A model generated the notes under the pieces. It saw only the letters and a list, made by a program, of their open reading frames with translations, did not search any database and had not been told where the DNA came from. The position numbers were made by a program, and so were the translations under genes. This document shows positions 1-8,857 of a stretch of 64,000 nucleotides of DNA, one piece after another (positions within the stretch are counted from its first letter, which is position 1; each line of letters opens with the position of its first letter). This DNA is from Saccharothrix sp. S26 (GTDB lineage: Bacteria; Actinomycetota; Actinomycetes; Mycobacteriales; Pseudonocardiaceae): contig NZ_JAJUWT010000013.1 in assembly GCF_021390395.1 (NCBI RefSeq), positions 62,001 to 126,000 on the forward strand, written 5' to 3'.

Positions 1-1301
1 AGCACGCGGTCGCCGCCGCCCAGGCCCGCCGCCGCGAGCAGCCCGGCGAACTCCTCGGGCGTGAGCGAGCCGGGGTCCAGCGCGCCGAGGAACGCGACGA
101 TCTCCGGCTCGACCCGCACCGGCCCGGCCTCCGTCGCCGCCTCCACCGACGCGCGCAGGTCGGCCAGCAGCTCCTCCTCGTGCCCCGCGTTCGCCGCCGT
201 CACGGTGAGGTGCAGGTTGGCGGGGGAGGAGCGGTGGGCGAACTGCGGCTGCACGTACCAGTTCCGCGCCTTCATCTCGTCGGCCACGGTGAACACGTCG
301 AAGTCGTCGCGCGAGGCCGTGACCGCCAGCAACGTCGCCGCGGGTGTGCCCAGCACCCGCAACCCGTCGATCTCCTCGATGCCCTCGCGCAACACCCGCG
401 TGCTCTCCAACGCCTGGAGCGCGAGCGTGCGGTAGCCCTCGTCACCGATGTGCCGCAGCACGGCCCACGCGGCAGCCAGCGGTCCACCTGATCGGGTGGA
501 CTGGGTGGTCGAGTTCAGCATCGTGTAACCAGGCCACGCGGCCGACGCGAAGTACTGGGTCCGGCGCAGGTCGGCCGACGCGTGCAGCAGCACGGACGTC
601 CCCTTCGGGCAGTACGCGTACTTGTGCAGGTCCACCGAGATGCTGGTGACACCCGGCACGGAGAAGTCGAACGGCGGCACGTCCGCGGCGTGCGGCAGCA
701 CCCACCCGCCGATGCACGCGTCGACGTGGCAGCGCACCCCGCGCGCCAGCGCGGCGGCCGCGATCTCGGCGACCGGGTCGACCACCCCGTGGGCGTACGA
801 CGGCGCGCTGGCCACCACCAACACGGTGGAGTCGTCGATCGCGGCGGCCATCGCCCGCGGATCGGCCCGGAACGTCTCCGGGTCGACCGGCACCAGGACC
901 GCCCGCACGCCGAAGTAGTGCGCGGCCTTGTGGAACGCCGCGTGCGCGGTCTCCGGCAGCACCATCGAGGGTCGCTCGACGTCCGGTCGCGAGTCCCGCG
1001 CGGCCACCACCGCGAGCAGGCACGACTCGGTGCCGCCCGAGGTCACCGAGCCGACCGTCGCGTCACCGCCGCCCAGCAACCGGGCCGCGGTCCGCACCAC
1101 GTCGTTCTCCAGCCGCAGCAGGCTGGGGAACGCGGTCGGGTCGAGCCCGTTCACCGACGACGCCAGCGCGTGCGCGGAGGCGGCCAGCTCGTCCAGCCCC
1201 GGCAGCGCGCTGTCGTAGACGTAGGCCAACGTCCGCCCGCCGTGCGTGGGCAGGTCGCCGGCCCGCAGCGCGCGCAGCTCGGCCAAGACGTCGTCGGTCA
1301 C
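1..1301 (-). CDS. PLP-dependent decarboxylase / sphingosine-1-phosphate-lyase-like enzyme (3' end outside window)
   Basis: Group II decarboxylase/S1P-lyase fold enzyme. The protein starts at a GTG (1301) and reads MTDDVLAELRALRAGDLP; about 433 residues are visible before the window edge. A SGGTES motif and the PLP-lysine block DLHKYAYCPKGTS (lysine near residue 227) are diagnostic. The family cleaves or decarboxylates amino-containing substrates such as long-chain-base phosphates or amino acids. The start overlaps the stop of the upstream MFS gene by four bases (GTGA), so the two are probably translationally coupled. A lyase acting on an amino-alcohol or amino-sugar-derived compound would fit the neighbouring amino-sugar uptake locus, but that substrate link is inference. 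The C-terminal end is not in the window. Confidence 0.85.
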   Translation of the reverse strand, partial: MTDDVLAELRALRAGDLPTHGGRTLAYVYDSALPGLDELAASAHALASSVNGLDPTAFPSLLRLENDVVRTAARLLGGGDATVGSVTSGGTESCLLAVVAARDSRPDVERPSMVLPETAHAAFHKAAHYFGVRAVLVPVDPETFRADPRAMAAAIDDSTVLVVASAPSYAHGVVDPVAEIAAAALARGVRCHVDACIGGWVLPHAADVPPFDFSVPGVTSISVDLHKYAYCPKGTSVLLHASADLRRTQYFASAAWPGYTMLNSTTQSTRSGGPLAAAWAVLRHIGDEGYRTLALQALESTRVLREGIEEIDGLRVLGTPAATLLAVTASRDDFDVFTVADEMKARNWYVQPQFAHRSSPANLHLTVTAANAGHEEELLADLRASVEAATEAGPVRVEPEIVAFLGALDPGSLTPEEFAGLLAAAGLGGGDRV

Positions 1302-2559
1302 GTGGTCTCCTCACGCAGCAGGGGCAGGGCCGCCAACGCCAGCACGGCCGGGATGACGGTGAAACCGAGCAGCGCGGCCGTCACCGCGCCGGAGGACTGC
1401 ACAGCCGACCCGTCGGTGCTCGCGGCGTACCCGCCCGCGGCCAGGACCAGCCCGTACACGCCGGGGCCGAGCGCGAGCCCCAACGTCTCGCCCGCCGTCC
1501 ACACCCCGGAGAACAGGCCGGCCCGGGTCGTGCCGGTCCGCCGTTCCTCCGCGGTGATCACGTCCGGCAGCATGGCCAGGGGGAACACCTGCATCCCCGC
1601 GTACCCGACGCCGATCACGGCCATCAGCGCGAGCACGGCCGCGACCGGCAGCACGCGTGAAGCGGTCAGCCCGGCCACCGCGACCGCGAACACCACCGAC
1701 GCGGCGACCAGCCCGACCCGCTTGCCGTGCCGCCGCCCGACGCGCTGCCACAGCGGCATCACCAGCAGCGCGGGCCCGACGAACCCGGCGAACAACGCCG
1801 TCTGCAGGCCCGGTTCGCCCAGCACCAGCCGGGCGAAGTAGTCGACGCCCGCGAGCATGGTCCCCAGCCCCACGGCCTGCACCACGAACACGGCCAGCAG
1901 CAGCCGGAACGGCCGCGACCCGCGCACCACGGCCACCAGTTCGCGCACACCGGCCGCCGACGAGACCCGCCGGGACGCCGGCGCGCCGCGCGTGCCGACG
2001 AACGTCGCCACCGCGCCCACCACCATCAGCGCCGCGACCGCCACGCCCATGCCGGGGTAGCCGACCGCGTCCCGCACCGCGGCGCGCCCGCGCCGCTGAC
2101 CAGGATGGCGAGCGCGAGGAACGCCATCCGCCACGCCATCAGCCGGGTGCGCTCGTCGTAGTCCTCGGTGATCTCGGCCGCCATCGCCACGTACGGCACC
2201 TGGAAGAACGCGTACGCCGTCGCGCACGCCAGGAACACCACCGCCACGTACACCGCCGCACCGACCCCGGTGAACGGCCCGGCGAACAGCAGCGCGAACA
2301 GCACCGCCGTCACGATGCCCCCGCGCAACAGGAACGGCCGCCGCACCCCGGCGCGGTCGCTGATGCGACCGGCCACGGGGTTGAACAGCACGTCCCACGC
2401 CTTCGGCACGAGCACCAGCAGCCCGGCCACCGCGGCGGGCACGGCCAGGCTGTCGGTCAGGTAGGGCAACAGCAGCAGTCCGGGCACGGTGCCGAACGCG
2501 CCGGTGACGAACGACCCGGTCGCGTACCCCGCCCGAGTCCCGCGAGTGATCTGCCGCAT
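1298..2559 (-). pseudogene. MFS (GPH/MelB-like) sugar transporter, interrupted by a frameshift
   Basis: The N-terminal half (start ATG at 2559, MRQITRGTRAGYATGSFVTG) contains the MFS loop signature PVAGRISDRAGVRRPFLLRG and reads well to about position 2090. The second half, from about VGYPGMGVAVAALMVV to the stop at 1298, is in another frame. Together they make a 12-helix transporter of the usual size of roughly 420 residues. The frame change lies near 2080-2095, in a GC-rich run, and is equivalent to one missing base. It could be a real mutation or a base-calling error. The gene follows the CBM3-GH16 gene after about 200 bp and is coupled to the decarboxylase gene, so an intact version would probably move a sugar or amino-sugar product. 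Confidence 0.75.
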
Positions 2560-2757
2560 AGGCGGAAGAGTTTCGCATTCGACCCGCTGCCTGGGCGAGG
2601 GCCGATCCGCCGAGCCCGGATGCCGGGACGAAAGCGTTGCTTAGACGCAACGATAGTTTCAGTGATGACCAAAAGAGACCATCTCGGGACAAAGAGCCGG
2701 ACACCCGCCTCGACGCACCGGCCCACAACGACAGACCGGTGCGTCGAGGAGCCGACG

Positions 2758-4140
2758 TCAGCCGGCCGGGACCGTGTCGACGTGACCCACGCCGGACGAG
2801 CGGTAGGCCGACACGCGGGACTGGACCTGGGCCGGGCTGAGCACCTGGTCCTTGGCGAAGTACACGTAGTCCACGTGCTGCTGGTAGGCGCGGTCACCGG
2901 GCGTCCCCACCAGGCCGCCGGAGATGAACCACAGGTTGAAGTTGATCGACATCGGCGTCTCCGGGTAGTACTTGTCGCCGTGGTCGGCCACCTGCGCGCC
3001 GTCCACGAAGTACTTCACCCGGCCGCCCGACACCTGGATCACCAGGTCGTGCCACCCCGCGTAGCTCCGCCGCTGCTCGGTGTGGACGTTGTCGGCGACC
3101 CACGGCTCGTTCTGGTAGGTCTCCCAGGTCGTCTCGTAGAGGATGTTCGCCGGCTCGCCCCACCCGCCGTTGGGCAGGTACTCGAAGTCCAGCTCGCCGT
3201 AGTTCGGGTCCATGGCGCTGTTCAGCGGCGTGATGGTGAAGAACGTCTGCACCACGTGGTCGCCGTCGGGTCCGTAGACCGGCGCGTCGGAGAACTTCAC
3301 CCGCGCCGCGTACGTGCCCTCGAAGAACTTCCGCTGGTGGTACAGCTCCGTCTGCCGCGCCGACGAGCCGTTGGTGGACGATTCCAGCCGCAGCGACTTC
3401 TGGCCGTCCACGGTCGGGAACGTCACCTGCGCCGGGTCCCACACCGCCCCCGGCACGCCCGGACCACCGCCGCCGGAGCGGACGGTCCAGCCGCGCTGCG
3501 CGATGCGCGAGTCGGCCGAGCCGGTGTAGTCGAAGTCGTCGAACAGGGCCGGACCGTTGGGGTTCGGCGGGGTGGAGGAGGTGGTGGTCGTGGTGGGGCC
3601 GGTGCCGCCGGGCGGGGTGCCCCACAGCAGGGTGGCGCCTCGGTGCACGGTCACGCGGGACCAGGCGGAGTAGGTGCTCACCGCGCGGAACGAGTAGTCG
3701 TCGGACTGGGTGATCGGGCCCCAGTTGGACCGGTAGAACCGCAGTTGCAGGTCGCCGGTGTCGGCACCGGGCCCGAGCGAGCCCGCGCCCGCGGTGAACC
3801 CGACCTCCAGGTAGCGGTCGGCGGGCCCTCCGGTCAGCACGCCGAACGTGCCGGTGACGTTGCCGCAGCCGCGCACCGCCCAGGAGCAGGCGAAGCGGTA
3901 GCCGACGTCGGGTGTTTCGCTCTTGAAGTAGTAGCGGACCTTCAACTCGCTCAGCGGCACGGTGGTGCCGCCGGTGTTGACCAGCTTGAGCCACGGCTCG
4001 ACCTGGTCGGCCGTGGCGCCGGAGGCGCTGGTGCGGTGCTGGGCGGTGACCGAGTCGGCGGCCAACGCCATCGGTGCGGCCACCAGGGCGGCGACGGACA
4101 CCGCGGCGGCTCCGATCGCGGCGATCATGCGTGCGGACAC
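2758..4140 (-). CDS. secreted CBM3 plus GH16-like glycoside hydrolase
   Basis: A 460-residue exported protein. It has a signal peptide at residues 1-28 ending ALA, then a CBM3-type carbohydrate-binding module at about 33-173 (KVRYYFKSE, CSWAVRGCGN). A Thr/Pro linker (about 176-197) leads to a GH16-like jelly-roll at about 198-447 with the catalytic signature E316-L-D318-F-E320 within GELDFEYLPNGGW. GH16 enzymes cleave beta-1,3/1,4 glucans and galactans; the CBM3 suggests targeting to crystalline cellulose or chitin. The GTG start at 4140 is chosen because GAGGAGA lies eight bases upstream. Only 18 bases separate it from the upstream hexosaminidase, so it probably belongs to the das operon. 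The exact substrate is unknown. Confidence 0.85.
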   Translation of the reverse strand: MSARMIAAIGAAAVSVAALVAAPMALAADSVTAQHRTSASGATADQVEPWLKLVNTGGTTVPLSELKVRYYFKSETPDVGYRFACSWAVRGCGNVTGTFGVLTGGPADRYLEVGFTAGAGSLGPGADTGDLQLRFYRSNWGPITQSDDYSFRAVSTYSAWSRVTVHRGATLLWGTPPGGTGPTTTTTSSTPPNPNGPALFDDFDYTGSADSRIAQRGWTVRSGGGGPGVPGAVWDPAQVTFPTVDGQKSLRLESSTNGSSARQTELYHQRKFFEGTYAARVKFSDAPVYGPDGDHVVQTFFTITPLNSAMDPNYGELDFEYLPNGGWGEPANILYETTWETYQNEPWVADNVHTEQRRSYAGWHDLVIQVSGGRVKYFVDGAQVADHGDKYYPETPMSINFNLWFISGGLVGTPGDRAYQQHVDYVYFAKDQVLSPAQVQSRVSAYRSSGVGHVDTVPAG

Positions 4141-4158
4141 TTCGGTTCTCTCCTCGAG

Positions 4159-5643
4159 TCAGCAGGGTGGGACAGGGGAGCGGGCGTCGTCCTCCTTCCG
4201 CGAGAGGGGAACGGAGAGCGCGCTCAGGCGGCCGGTGTGCGTGCGCATCCGTTCGGTGAAGTCGGTCCAGGACGGGTGTTGCGCCCAGAGGGTGTCGGCC
4301 AGGGCGGCGAGCCGGGGGTACGCGAGCCGTTCGAGGTGGTGCGCGGTCGGCACGTACTCGGTCCACAGCGCGCACTGGGCGCCGAGGACGCCGTCGGGCA
4401 GGGGCAGGTGGTAGACGTCGTGGGCGGTGACGACGAGTCCGGGCTGGCCCGGTGGTTCGGCCGGGTCGTCGGTCGGCGGGTAGTCGAGGTAGGTGGAGCG
4501 GTGCGGGGCCATCACGACGTCGTGCCCGAGGTCCAGCGCGGCTCGGGCGTCGGCCGCGTCGCGCCACGGCATCGTGACGGTTCGGGGGTCGCCGATCGGT
4601 TCCCAGGACACGGGGGTGCGCCCGCGTTCGGCCAGGTGGTCGGCCAGGGTGCGGAGGAACCAGCCGTGCAGCTCGTGGGGGCCGGCCAGCCCTTCGCGGC
4701 GGACGCGGCGCAGCGCGCTGGGGCTGGACTCCCATTCGGTGGTGGGGCATTCGTCGCCGCCGATGTGGACGTGGCGGCCGGGGAACACGTCGACGACCTC
4801 GTCCAGCACGTCGCGGCAGAACTCCAGGGTGTGGTCGTGCATGCCGAGCACGGCGTCGCTGATGCCCCACCGGGTCCACACGGGTTGTCGTCGTCGGGGG
4901 AAGTTGCCCAGGTGGGGGTAGGCGGCGAGGGCGGCGCGGGCGTGGCCGGGCAGGTCGATCTCGGGCATGACGCGCACGCCGCGTTCGTCCGCGTAGGACA
5001 CGAGGTCGGTGAGTTCGGCGCGGGTGTAGGAGCCGCCGTGGGGGATGCCGTCGCCCGTGGTCTCGGCCCGCCACGCGCCGACGGAGGTGAGCCGGGGGTG
5101 GCGGGGCACGGGCATGCGCCAGCCCTGGTCGTCGGTGAGGTGCAGGTGCAGGACGTTGAGCTTGTGCACGGCCATGAGGTCGACGAAGCGGCGCACGACG
5201 GCGATCGGGTGGAAGTGGCGTGCGACGTCGAGCAGCACGCCGCGCCAGGGCAGCCGCGGTGCGTCGCGGACGTCCACGCCGGGCAGGGTCCAGTGCGTGC
5301 CGGGTGCCGGTCGCGGGCCGAGTGCGGTGGGTGTCACGAGTTGGCGGATGGTCTGCACGCCGTGGGCCAGGCCGTGCCGGGTCGCCGCGCGCAGGACGAC
5401 GGCGTGTTCGTTCGCGGTGAGGGCGTAGCCCTCGTCGCCGAGTCCGACGAGCCGGTCGTCCAGGGCGAACACGACCCGGCCGTCGTGGTGGGTCGGCAGG
5501 GGCAGGCCGGTGGCCGGTCGCAGGAGGGTGCGCAGCAGCCGGGCCGCTGCTTCGGCTCCGGGGGTGGCCCGGATGGCGGTGTGGTGATCGAGCGTGAACC
5601 GGCCGTGGCGCCGGATCAGCCGGGTGGGTCGTGGCACGATCAC
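4159..5643 (-). CDS. dasD: beta-N-acetylhexosaminidase, GH20 (DasD-like)
   Basis: A GH20 enzyme of 494 residues that removes terminal GlcNAc from chitobiose and related oligosaccharides by substrate-assisted catalysis. The N-terminal GH20b domain occupies roughly 1-125 and the TIM barrel follows. The catalytic pair D297-E298 sits in HIGGDECPTTEW, and HLTDDQGW and MPEIDLPGH are also typical. There is no signal peptide, so it should act in the cytoplasm on imported sugar. It follows the permease gene dasC by only 16 bases, the arrangement described for dasD next to dasABC in streptomycetes. The start is GTG at 5643, with an alternative GTG two codons later. The symbol is by homology and context. 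Confidence 0.85.
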   Translation of the reverse strand: MIVPRPTRLIRRHGRFTLDHHTAIRATPGAEAAARLLRTLLRPATGLPLPTHHDGRVVFALDDRLVGLGDEGYALTANEHAVVLRAATRHGLAHGVQTIRQLVTPTALGPRPAPGTHWTLPGVDVRDAPRLPWRGVLLDVARHFHPIAVVRRFVDLMAVHKLNVLHLHLTDDQGWRMPVPRHPRLTSVGAWRAETTGDGIPHGGSYTRAELTDLVSYADERGVRVMPEIDLPGHARAALAAYPHLGNFPRRRQPVWTRWGISDAVLGMHDHTLEFCRDVLDEVVDVFPGRHVHIGGDECPTTEWESSPSALRRVRREGLAGPHELHGWFLRTLADHLAERGRTPVSWEPIGDPRTVTMPWRDAADARAALDLGHDVVMAPHRSTYLDYPPTDDPAEPPGQPGLVVTAHDVYHLPLPDGVLGAQCALWTEYVPTAHHLERLAYPRLAALADTLWAQHPSWTDFTERMRTHTGRLSALSVPLSRKEDDARSPVPPC

Positions 5644-5659
5644 GTGGTCTCCCGGGTCC

Positions 5660-6481
5660 TCAGCCTTTGACCGCGCCGCCGACGATCCCGGTGGTCACCC
5701 GGCCCTGGAGGGCGAGGAACACCAGCAGCACCGGCAGCATGAACAGGGTGGAGGCGGCCATGGTCGCGCCCCAGTCGGTGCCGAACGTGCTGCTGAACGA
5801 GGACAGCCAGACCGGGAGGGTGCGGTCGTCCTGGTCCTTGATGATCAGCACGTTGGCGAAGGCGAACTCGTTCCAGGCGGTGATGAAGCCGAACAGCGAG
5901 GTCGCCAGCAGGCCCGGTGCGAGCAGGGGGAACACCGCGCGGCGGAACGCCTGCGCGCGCGAGCAGCCGTCGACGAGCGCGGCTTCTTCGAGGTCGACGG
6001 GGATGGCGGCGAGGAACCCGCGCAGCGTCACGACGGTGAACGGCAGGGTGATCATGAAGTAGACGAGGGTGAGCATCCAGAGGGTGTCGAGCAGCCCGGT
6101 GTCGCGGGCGATGACGTAGATCGGGATGAGCAGCGCTTCCCACGGTGTCATCTGGGCGATGAACACCATGAGGATGAACCCGCGGCGTCCTTTCCAGCGC
6201 AGTCGGGCCACGGCGAACGCCGCCAGCAGTGCCACGGCGAGGGACAGCAGGACCGCGCCGCCCGCGACCAGCAGGCTGTTGCGCCAGAACGACCAGAAGC
6301 CGTGGGCGGACGTGGCGGTGGCGAAGTGCTCGAAGGTGGGTGACAGCGGCAGGAAGCTCGGCGTTCCGGCTTGGATGTCGCGGGTGGGTTTGAAGGCGGT
6401 CAGCACCATCCAGTACACCGGGAACACCGAGACCGCGAACACGACCAGGGCCGCGAGGCCGCGCAGCAGGCGGCCGGTCAC
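5660..6481 (-). CDS. dasC: ABC sugar importer permease, MalG type (DasC)
   Basis: A 273-residue inner-membrane permease with about six helices and the EAA loop DLEEAALVDGCSRAQAFRRAV that contacts the ATPase. It starts at a GTG overlapping the stop of the upstream permease gene by four bases. Together with DasB and the binding lipoprotein DasA it forms an importer for N,N'-diacetylchitobiose. No ATPase gene is present here, as in Streptomyces, where the shared ATPase MsiK energises DasABC; an msiK homologue elsewhere in the genome is expected. Confidence 0.88.
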   Translation of the reverse strand: MTGRLLRGLAALVVFAVSVFPVYWMVLTAFKPTRDIQAGTPSFLPLSPTFEHFATATSAHGFWSFWRNSLLVAGGAVLLSLAVALLAAFAVARLRWKGRRGFILMVFIAQMTPWEALLIPIYVIARDTGLLDTLWMLTLVYFMITLPFTVVTLRGFLAAIPVDLEEAALVDGCSRAQAFRRAVFPLLAPGLLATSLFGFITAWNEFAFANVLIIKDQDDRTLPVWLSSFSSTFGTDWGATMAASTLFMLPVLLVFLALQGRVTTGIVGGAVKG

Positions 6482-7431
6482 GAGACCTCCTCCTGCCGGT
6501 AGAGCCGGCGGAAGTACGCGAGCAGCGCCAGGACGAGCAGCAGCACCATGAGCATGGACACGGCCGCGCCGAGGTCGTAGCGCTGCAACGACTGCGCGAC
6601 CTGGAACGCGTAGACGGGCAGGGTGGTGGTGGCCTGGCCGGGTCCGCCCTGGGAGATCACCCAGATCTGCACGAACGCCTTGACGACCCAGATGACTTCG
6701 AGGCAGGTGACCAGGCCGAACATGGCCCGCAGCAGCGGGAACGTGATGGTGGTGAACACCCGCCAGGCGCCCGCGCCGTCCATGCGTGCGGCGTCGTACA
6801 GCTCGGCGGGGATCGTGACCATGGCCGCGTAGAGGGACAGGGCCGCGAACGGCACGGACTGCCAGACGATGAGCGCGACCAGGATGGCGAAGGTCGCGGG
6901 ACCGTCGGCGAACCAGGTGTAGTCGCGGTAGCCCTCGAAGCCCAGCCGGACCAGCGCCCAGTTGACGACGCCGAGCCGGGACTGGAACAGCCACTGGAAC
7001 ACGGTGGTGGCCGCGATCACCGGGGTGGCCCAGACGAGCACCAGGCCGGACATGACCAGCAGCCGGGTCCACCGGCCGAGCCGGACGAGCAGCAGCGCGA
7101 CGAGCGTGGACAGCAGCATGATCAGCACGACGTTGATCGCGGTGAACAGCAGCGTCCGCCGGACGACGGCCCAGAACTCGGCGTCGGTGAGCACGCGGGT
7201 GTAGTTGGCCAGGCCGACGAACCGGGCGTGGCCGCGGACCAGTTGGGGCAGGCCGAACTCCTGCGTGGAGATGATCACGTTGCGGGCCAACGGGTACAGC
7301 AGGAGGAAGGCGGTGGCCAGCAGGGTCGGCGCGATGAGCAGGTAGGGCAGCCAGGAGGTGCGGCGGCGTCGCGGCGGGGGAGGGGTCGACGGCGGGCGGT
7401 GCGGCACCGCCCGCGTCGGCGTGGTCGTCAT
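6478..7431 (-). CDS. dasB: ABC sugar importer permease, MalF type (DasB)
   Basis: A 317-residue permease with a Pro/Arg-rich cytoplasmic N-terminus (about 1-25) followed by membrane helices beginning LPYLLIAPTLLATAFLLLYP. The EAA-type loop ELYDAARMDGAGAWRVF is present. ATG start at 7431, one base after the dasA stop; its own stop overlaps dasC by four bases. It is the first transmembrane subunit of the chitobiose-type importer. No ATP-binding domain is fused to it. Confidence 0.88.
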   Translation of the reverse strand: MTTTPTRAVPHRPPSTPPPPRRRRTSWLPYLLIAPTLLATAFLLLYPLARNVIISTQEFGLPQLVRGHARFVGLANYTRVLTDAEFWAVVRRTLLFTAINVVLIMLLSTLVALLLVRLGRWTRLLVMSGLVLVWATPVIAATTVFQWLFQSRLGVVNWALVRLGFEGYRDYTWFADGPATFAILVALIVWQSVPFAALSLYAAMVTIPAELYDAARMDGAGAWRVFTTITFPLLRAMFGLVTCLEVIWVVKAFVQIWVISQGGPGQATTTLPVYAFQVAQSLQRYDLGAAVSMLMVLLLVLALLAYFRRLYRQEEVS

Positions 7432-7432
7432 C

Positions 7433-8677
7433 TCACGCGCCCGAGTTGAGCGCCTGGGTGATCACCTGGTCCGCCGTTGCCGCGGCGGTGGCCGGGTCGG
7501 TGCCGGTGAGCACGGCGGTGAGGAACTCCTTGATGGGGTTGCGCGCTTCGACGGCCGCCCAGTTGGGCGAGTTGGGGGTGGCGCGCCCGTTGACCGCGCC
7601 CGCGGCCATCGCGGCCGCGCCGGGGTCGTCGCCGACGGCACTCGCGAGGGACGTCCGGTTCGGCACGTAGTTCATCGCCTTGGCCAGTTCGACCTGCCAC
7701 TTGTCCCCGGCCAGCGCCTTGACCACCTCGTAGGCGCCGTCCTGGCGGGTGGAGGCGAGGGGGATGATGAGGTCGGAGCCGCCGGTGAACACCGCGCCGG
7801 GCGTGGCGGCGGTCTTGCCGGGGATGGGGAAGAAGCCGAGCTCGTCGGCCAGCTCGGGGTTGGCCTTGGCGACGAGCTTCGCGGCGCCGGGCACGGCGAT
7901 GAACTGCGCGACCCGGCCGCCCGCGACCACGTCGGTCTGCTGCGGCTTGGCCTCGTCGGAGTCCTTCGGCCCGTCGCCCAGCGCCTGCAACCTCCGGTAG
8001 AAGTCCGCGCCCGCCAACGCCTGCGGTGTGTTCAGCGAGCCGGTCCACTTCCCGTCGTCCTGCCGCGCGAGGTCGCCGCCCTCGTCCCAGATGAACCCGG
8101 ACAGCACGTACCAGTTCTGGCCGGGCAGGTAGATGCCCTGGGTGTCGCCCTGGTCGAGCTTCGCGGTCGCGGCCAGCCACTCGTCGCGCGTCTTCGGCGG
8201 CGTGACGCCGGCCGCCTCGAAGAGGTCTTTGCGGTAGATGACGACCCGGTTGGCCGCGTAGAACGGGATGCCGAACTGCTTGCCGCCCACCGCGCCGGGT
8301 TCGGCCAGGCCGGGGATCCAGTCCTGCCCGCCCAGCTCGGCGACCTTGGCGGACAGGTCGGTGACGCCGTCGCTGGCGGCGTACTGGGCGACCTGGGTGT
8401 TGCCGACCTCGATGACGTCGGGAGGGTCGGTGCTGGCCAGCGCGCTGGTGACCTTCTGGGTGATGCCGTTCCACTCCTGCACCTGGATCTTCAGGTCCAG
8501 CCCGGGGTGGTCGCGCTCGAACTCGGTCTCGAAGCGGCTGACGAAGTCGTCGGTGGCGGTGTCCTTCATCAGCCAGACCGTGACGTCCTGCTCGCCGCCG
8601 GAGGCGCCCGGCTCGGCGCCGCAGGCGGACAGGACCAGTAACGACGCGAGGACGAAGGTGGCGGGGCGGTTCGGCAC
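7433..8677 (-). CDS. dasA: chitobiose-type substrate-binding lipoprotein (DasA)
   Basis: A 414-residue solute-binding protein of the ABC importer. The lipobox L16-S17-A18-C19 follows a short signal peptide, so it is a membrane-anchored lipoprotein. Blocks such as VQEWNGITQKVTSAL, VIEVGNTQVAQYAA, YLPGQNWY and NPIKEFLTAVL match my recollection of Streptomyces DasA closely enough to prefer chitobiose over a generic sugar. The GTG start at 8677 is preceded by a 180-bp region with several palindromes shared with the divergent dasR-like gene. It is the first gene of the leftward operon, so those sites should control the locus. Confidence 0.9.
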   Translation of the reverse strand: MPNRPATFVLASLLVLSACGAEPGASGGEQDVTVWLMKDTATDDFVSRFETEFERDHPGLDLKIQVQEWNGITQKVTSALASTDPPDVIEVGNTQVAQYAASDGVTDLSAKVAELGGQDWIPGLAEPGAVGGKQFGIPFYAANRVVIYRKDLFEAAGVTPPKTRDEWLAATAKLDQGDTQGIYLPGQNWYVLSGFIWDEGGDLARQDDGKWTGSLNTPQALAGADFYRRLQALGDGPKDSDEAKPQQTDVVAGGRVAQFIAVPGAAKLVAKANPELADELGFFPIPGKTAATPGAVFTGGSDLIIPLASTRQDGAYEVVKALAGDKWQVELAKAMNYVPNRTSLASAVGDDPGAAAMAAGAVNGRATPNSPNWAAVEARNPIKEFLTAVLTGTDPATAAATADQVITQALNSGA

Positions 8678-8692
8678 GTCTCACCTCTCAGC

Positions 8693-8706
8693 TGACCAAT
8701 TGGTAA
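8693..8706. promoter_or_regulatory. DasR-like operator dyad 1, next to dasA
   Basis: A perfect 10-base palindrome ACCAATTGGT (8695-8704) lies 18 bases upstream of the dasA GTG. The DasR consensus (dre) is ACTGGTCTAGACCAGT; the ACCA/TGGT arms are conserved here but the centre differs. Its position between promoter and start fits repression of dasA. Confidence 0.55.
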
Positions 8707-8737
8707 ACCCAGGTGGAGCCTGTCCGAAGATGGCATA

Positions 8738-8750
8738 GACCAATGTGGTC
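8738..8750. promoter_or_regulatory. DasR-like operator dyad 2
   Basis: Arms GACCA (8738-8742) and TGGTC (8746-8750) form an inverted repeat around a three-base centre. These arms are the core of the dre element bound by DasR. The site lies mid-way between dasA and the dasR-like gene. Confidence 0.6.
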
Positions 8751-8773
8751 GTCAACACCCAGTTCACAGCCGT

Positions 8774-8785
8774 GAGAGCGCTCTC
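8774..8785. promoter_or_regulatory. LacI-type operator palindrome
   Basis: GAGAGCGCTCTC is a perfect 12-base palindrome with the GAGCGCTC core typical of LacI/GalR-family operators in actinomycetes (CebR sites, for example, read TGGGAGCGCTCCCA). It sits between DasR-like dyads 2 and 3. No LacI regulator is encoded nearby, so the cognate protein would act in trans. Confidence 0.5.
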
Positions 8786-8806
8786 GATCTTGGAGCAGCG
8801 GCACCT

Positions 8807-8830
8807 GACCACTGGTCTGCCATACTGGTC
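8807..8830. promoter_or_regulatory. DasR-like operator dyad 3 plus an extra half-site, before dasR
   Basis: GACCA (8807-8811) and TGGTC (8813-8817) form an 11-base dyad. The half-site ACTGGTC, identical to the dre half, occurs at 8811-8817 and again at 8824-8830, 13 bases apart in direct orientation. They lie 28-50 bases upstream of the dasR-like ATG, which suggests autoregulation. Confidence 0.6.
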
Positions 8831-8857
8831 CGCGACCGGCGGACGAAGCGAGGCGGC

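Noticed and set aside
3570-3605. Threonine-codon run in the GH16 gene as a microsatellite
   Set aside because: It simply encodes the Thr-rich linker between CBM3 and the catalytic domain; a similar linker occurs in the endonuclease gene.
1657-5670. 1337-codon open frame on the plus strand
   Set aside because: It is antisense to the MFS, GH16 and GH20 genes; its protein is low-complexity Arg/Pro/Ala/His text without any domain, as expected from GC-rich codon mirroring.
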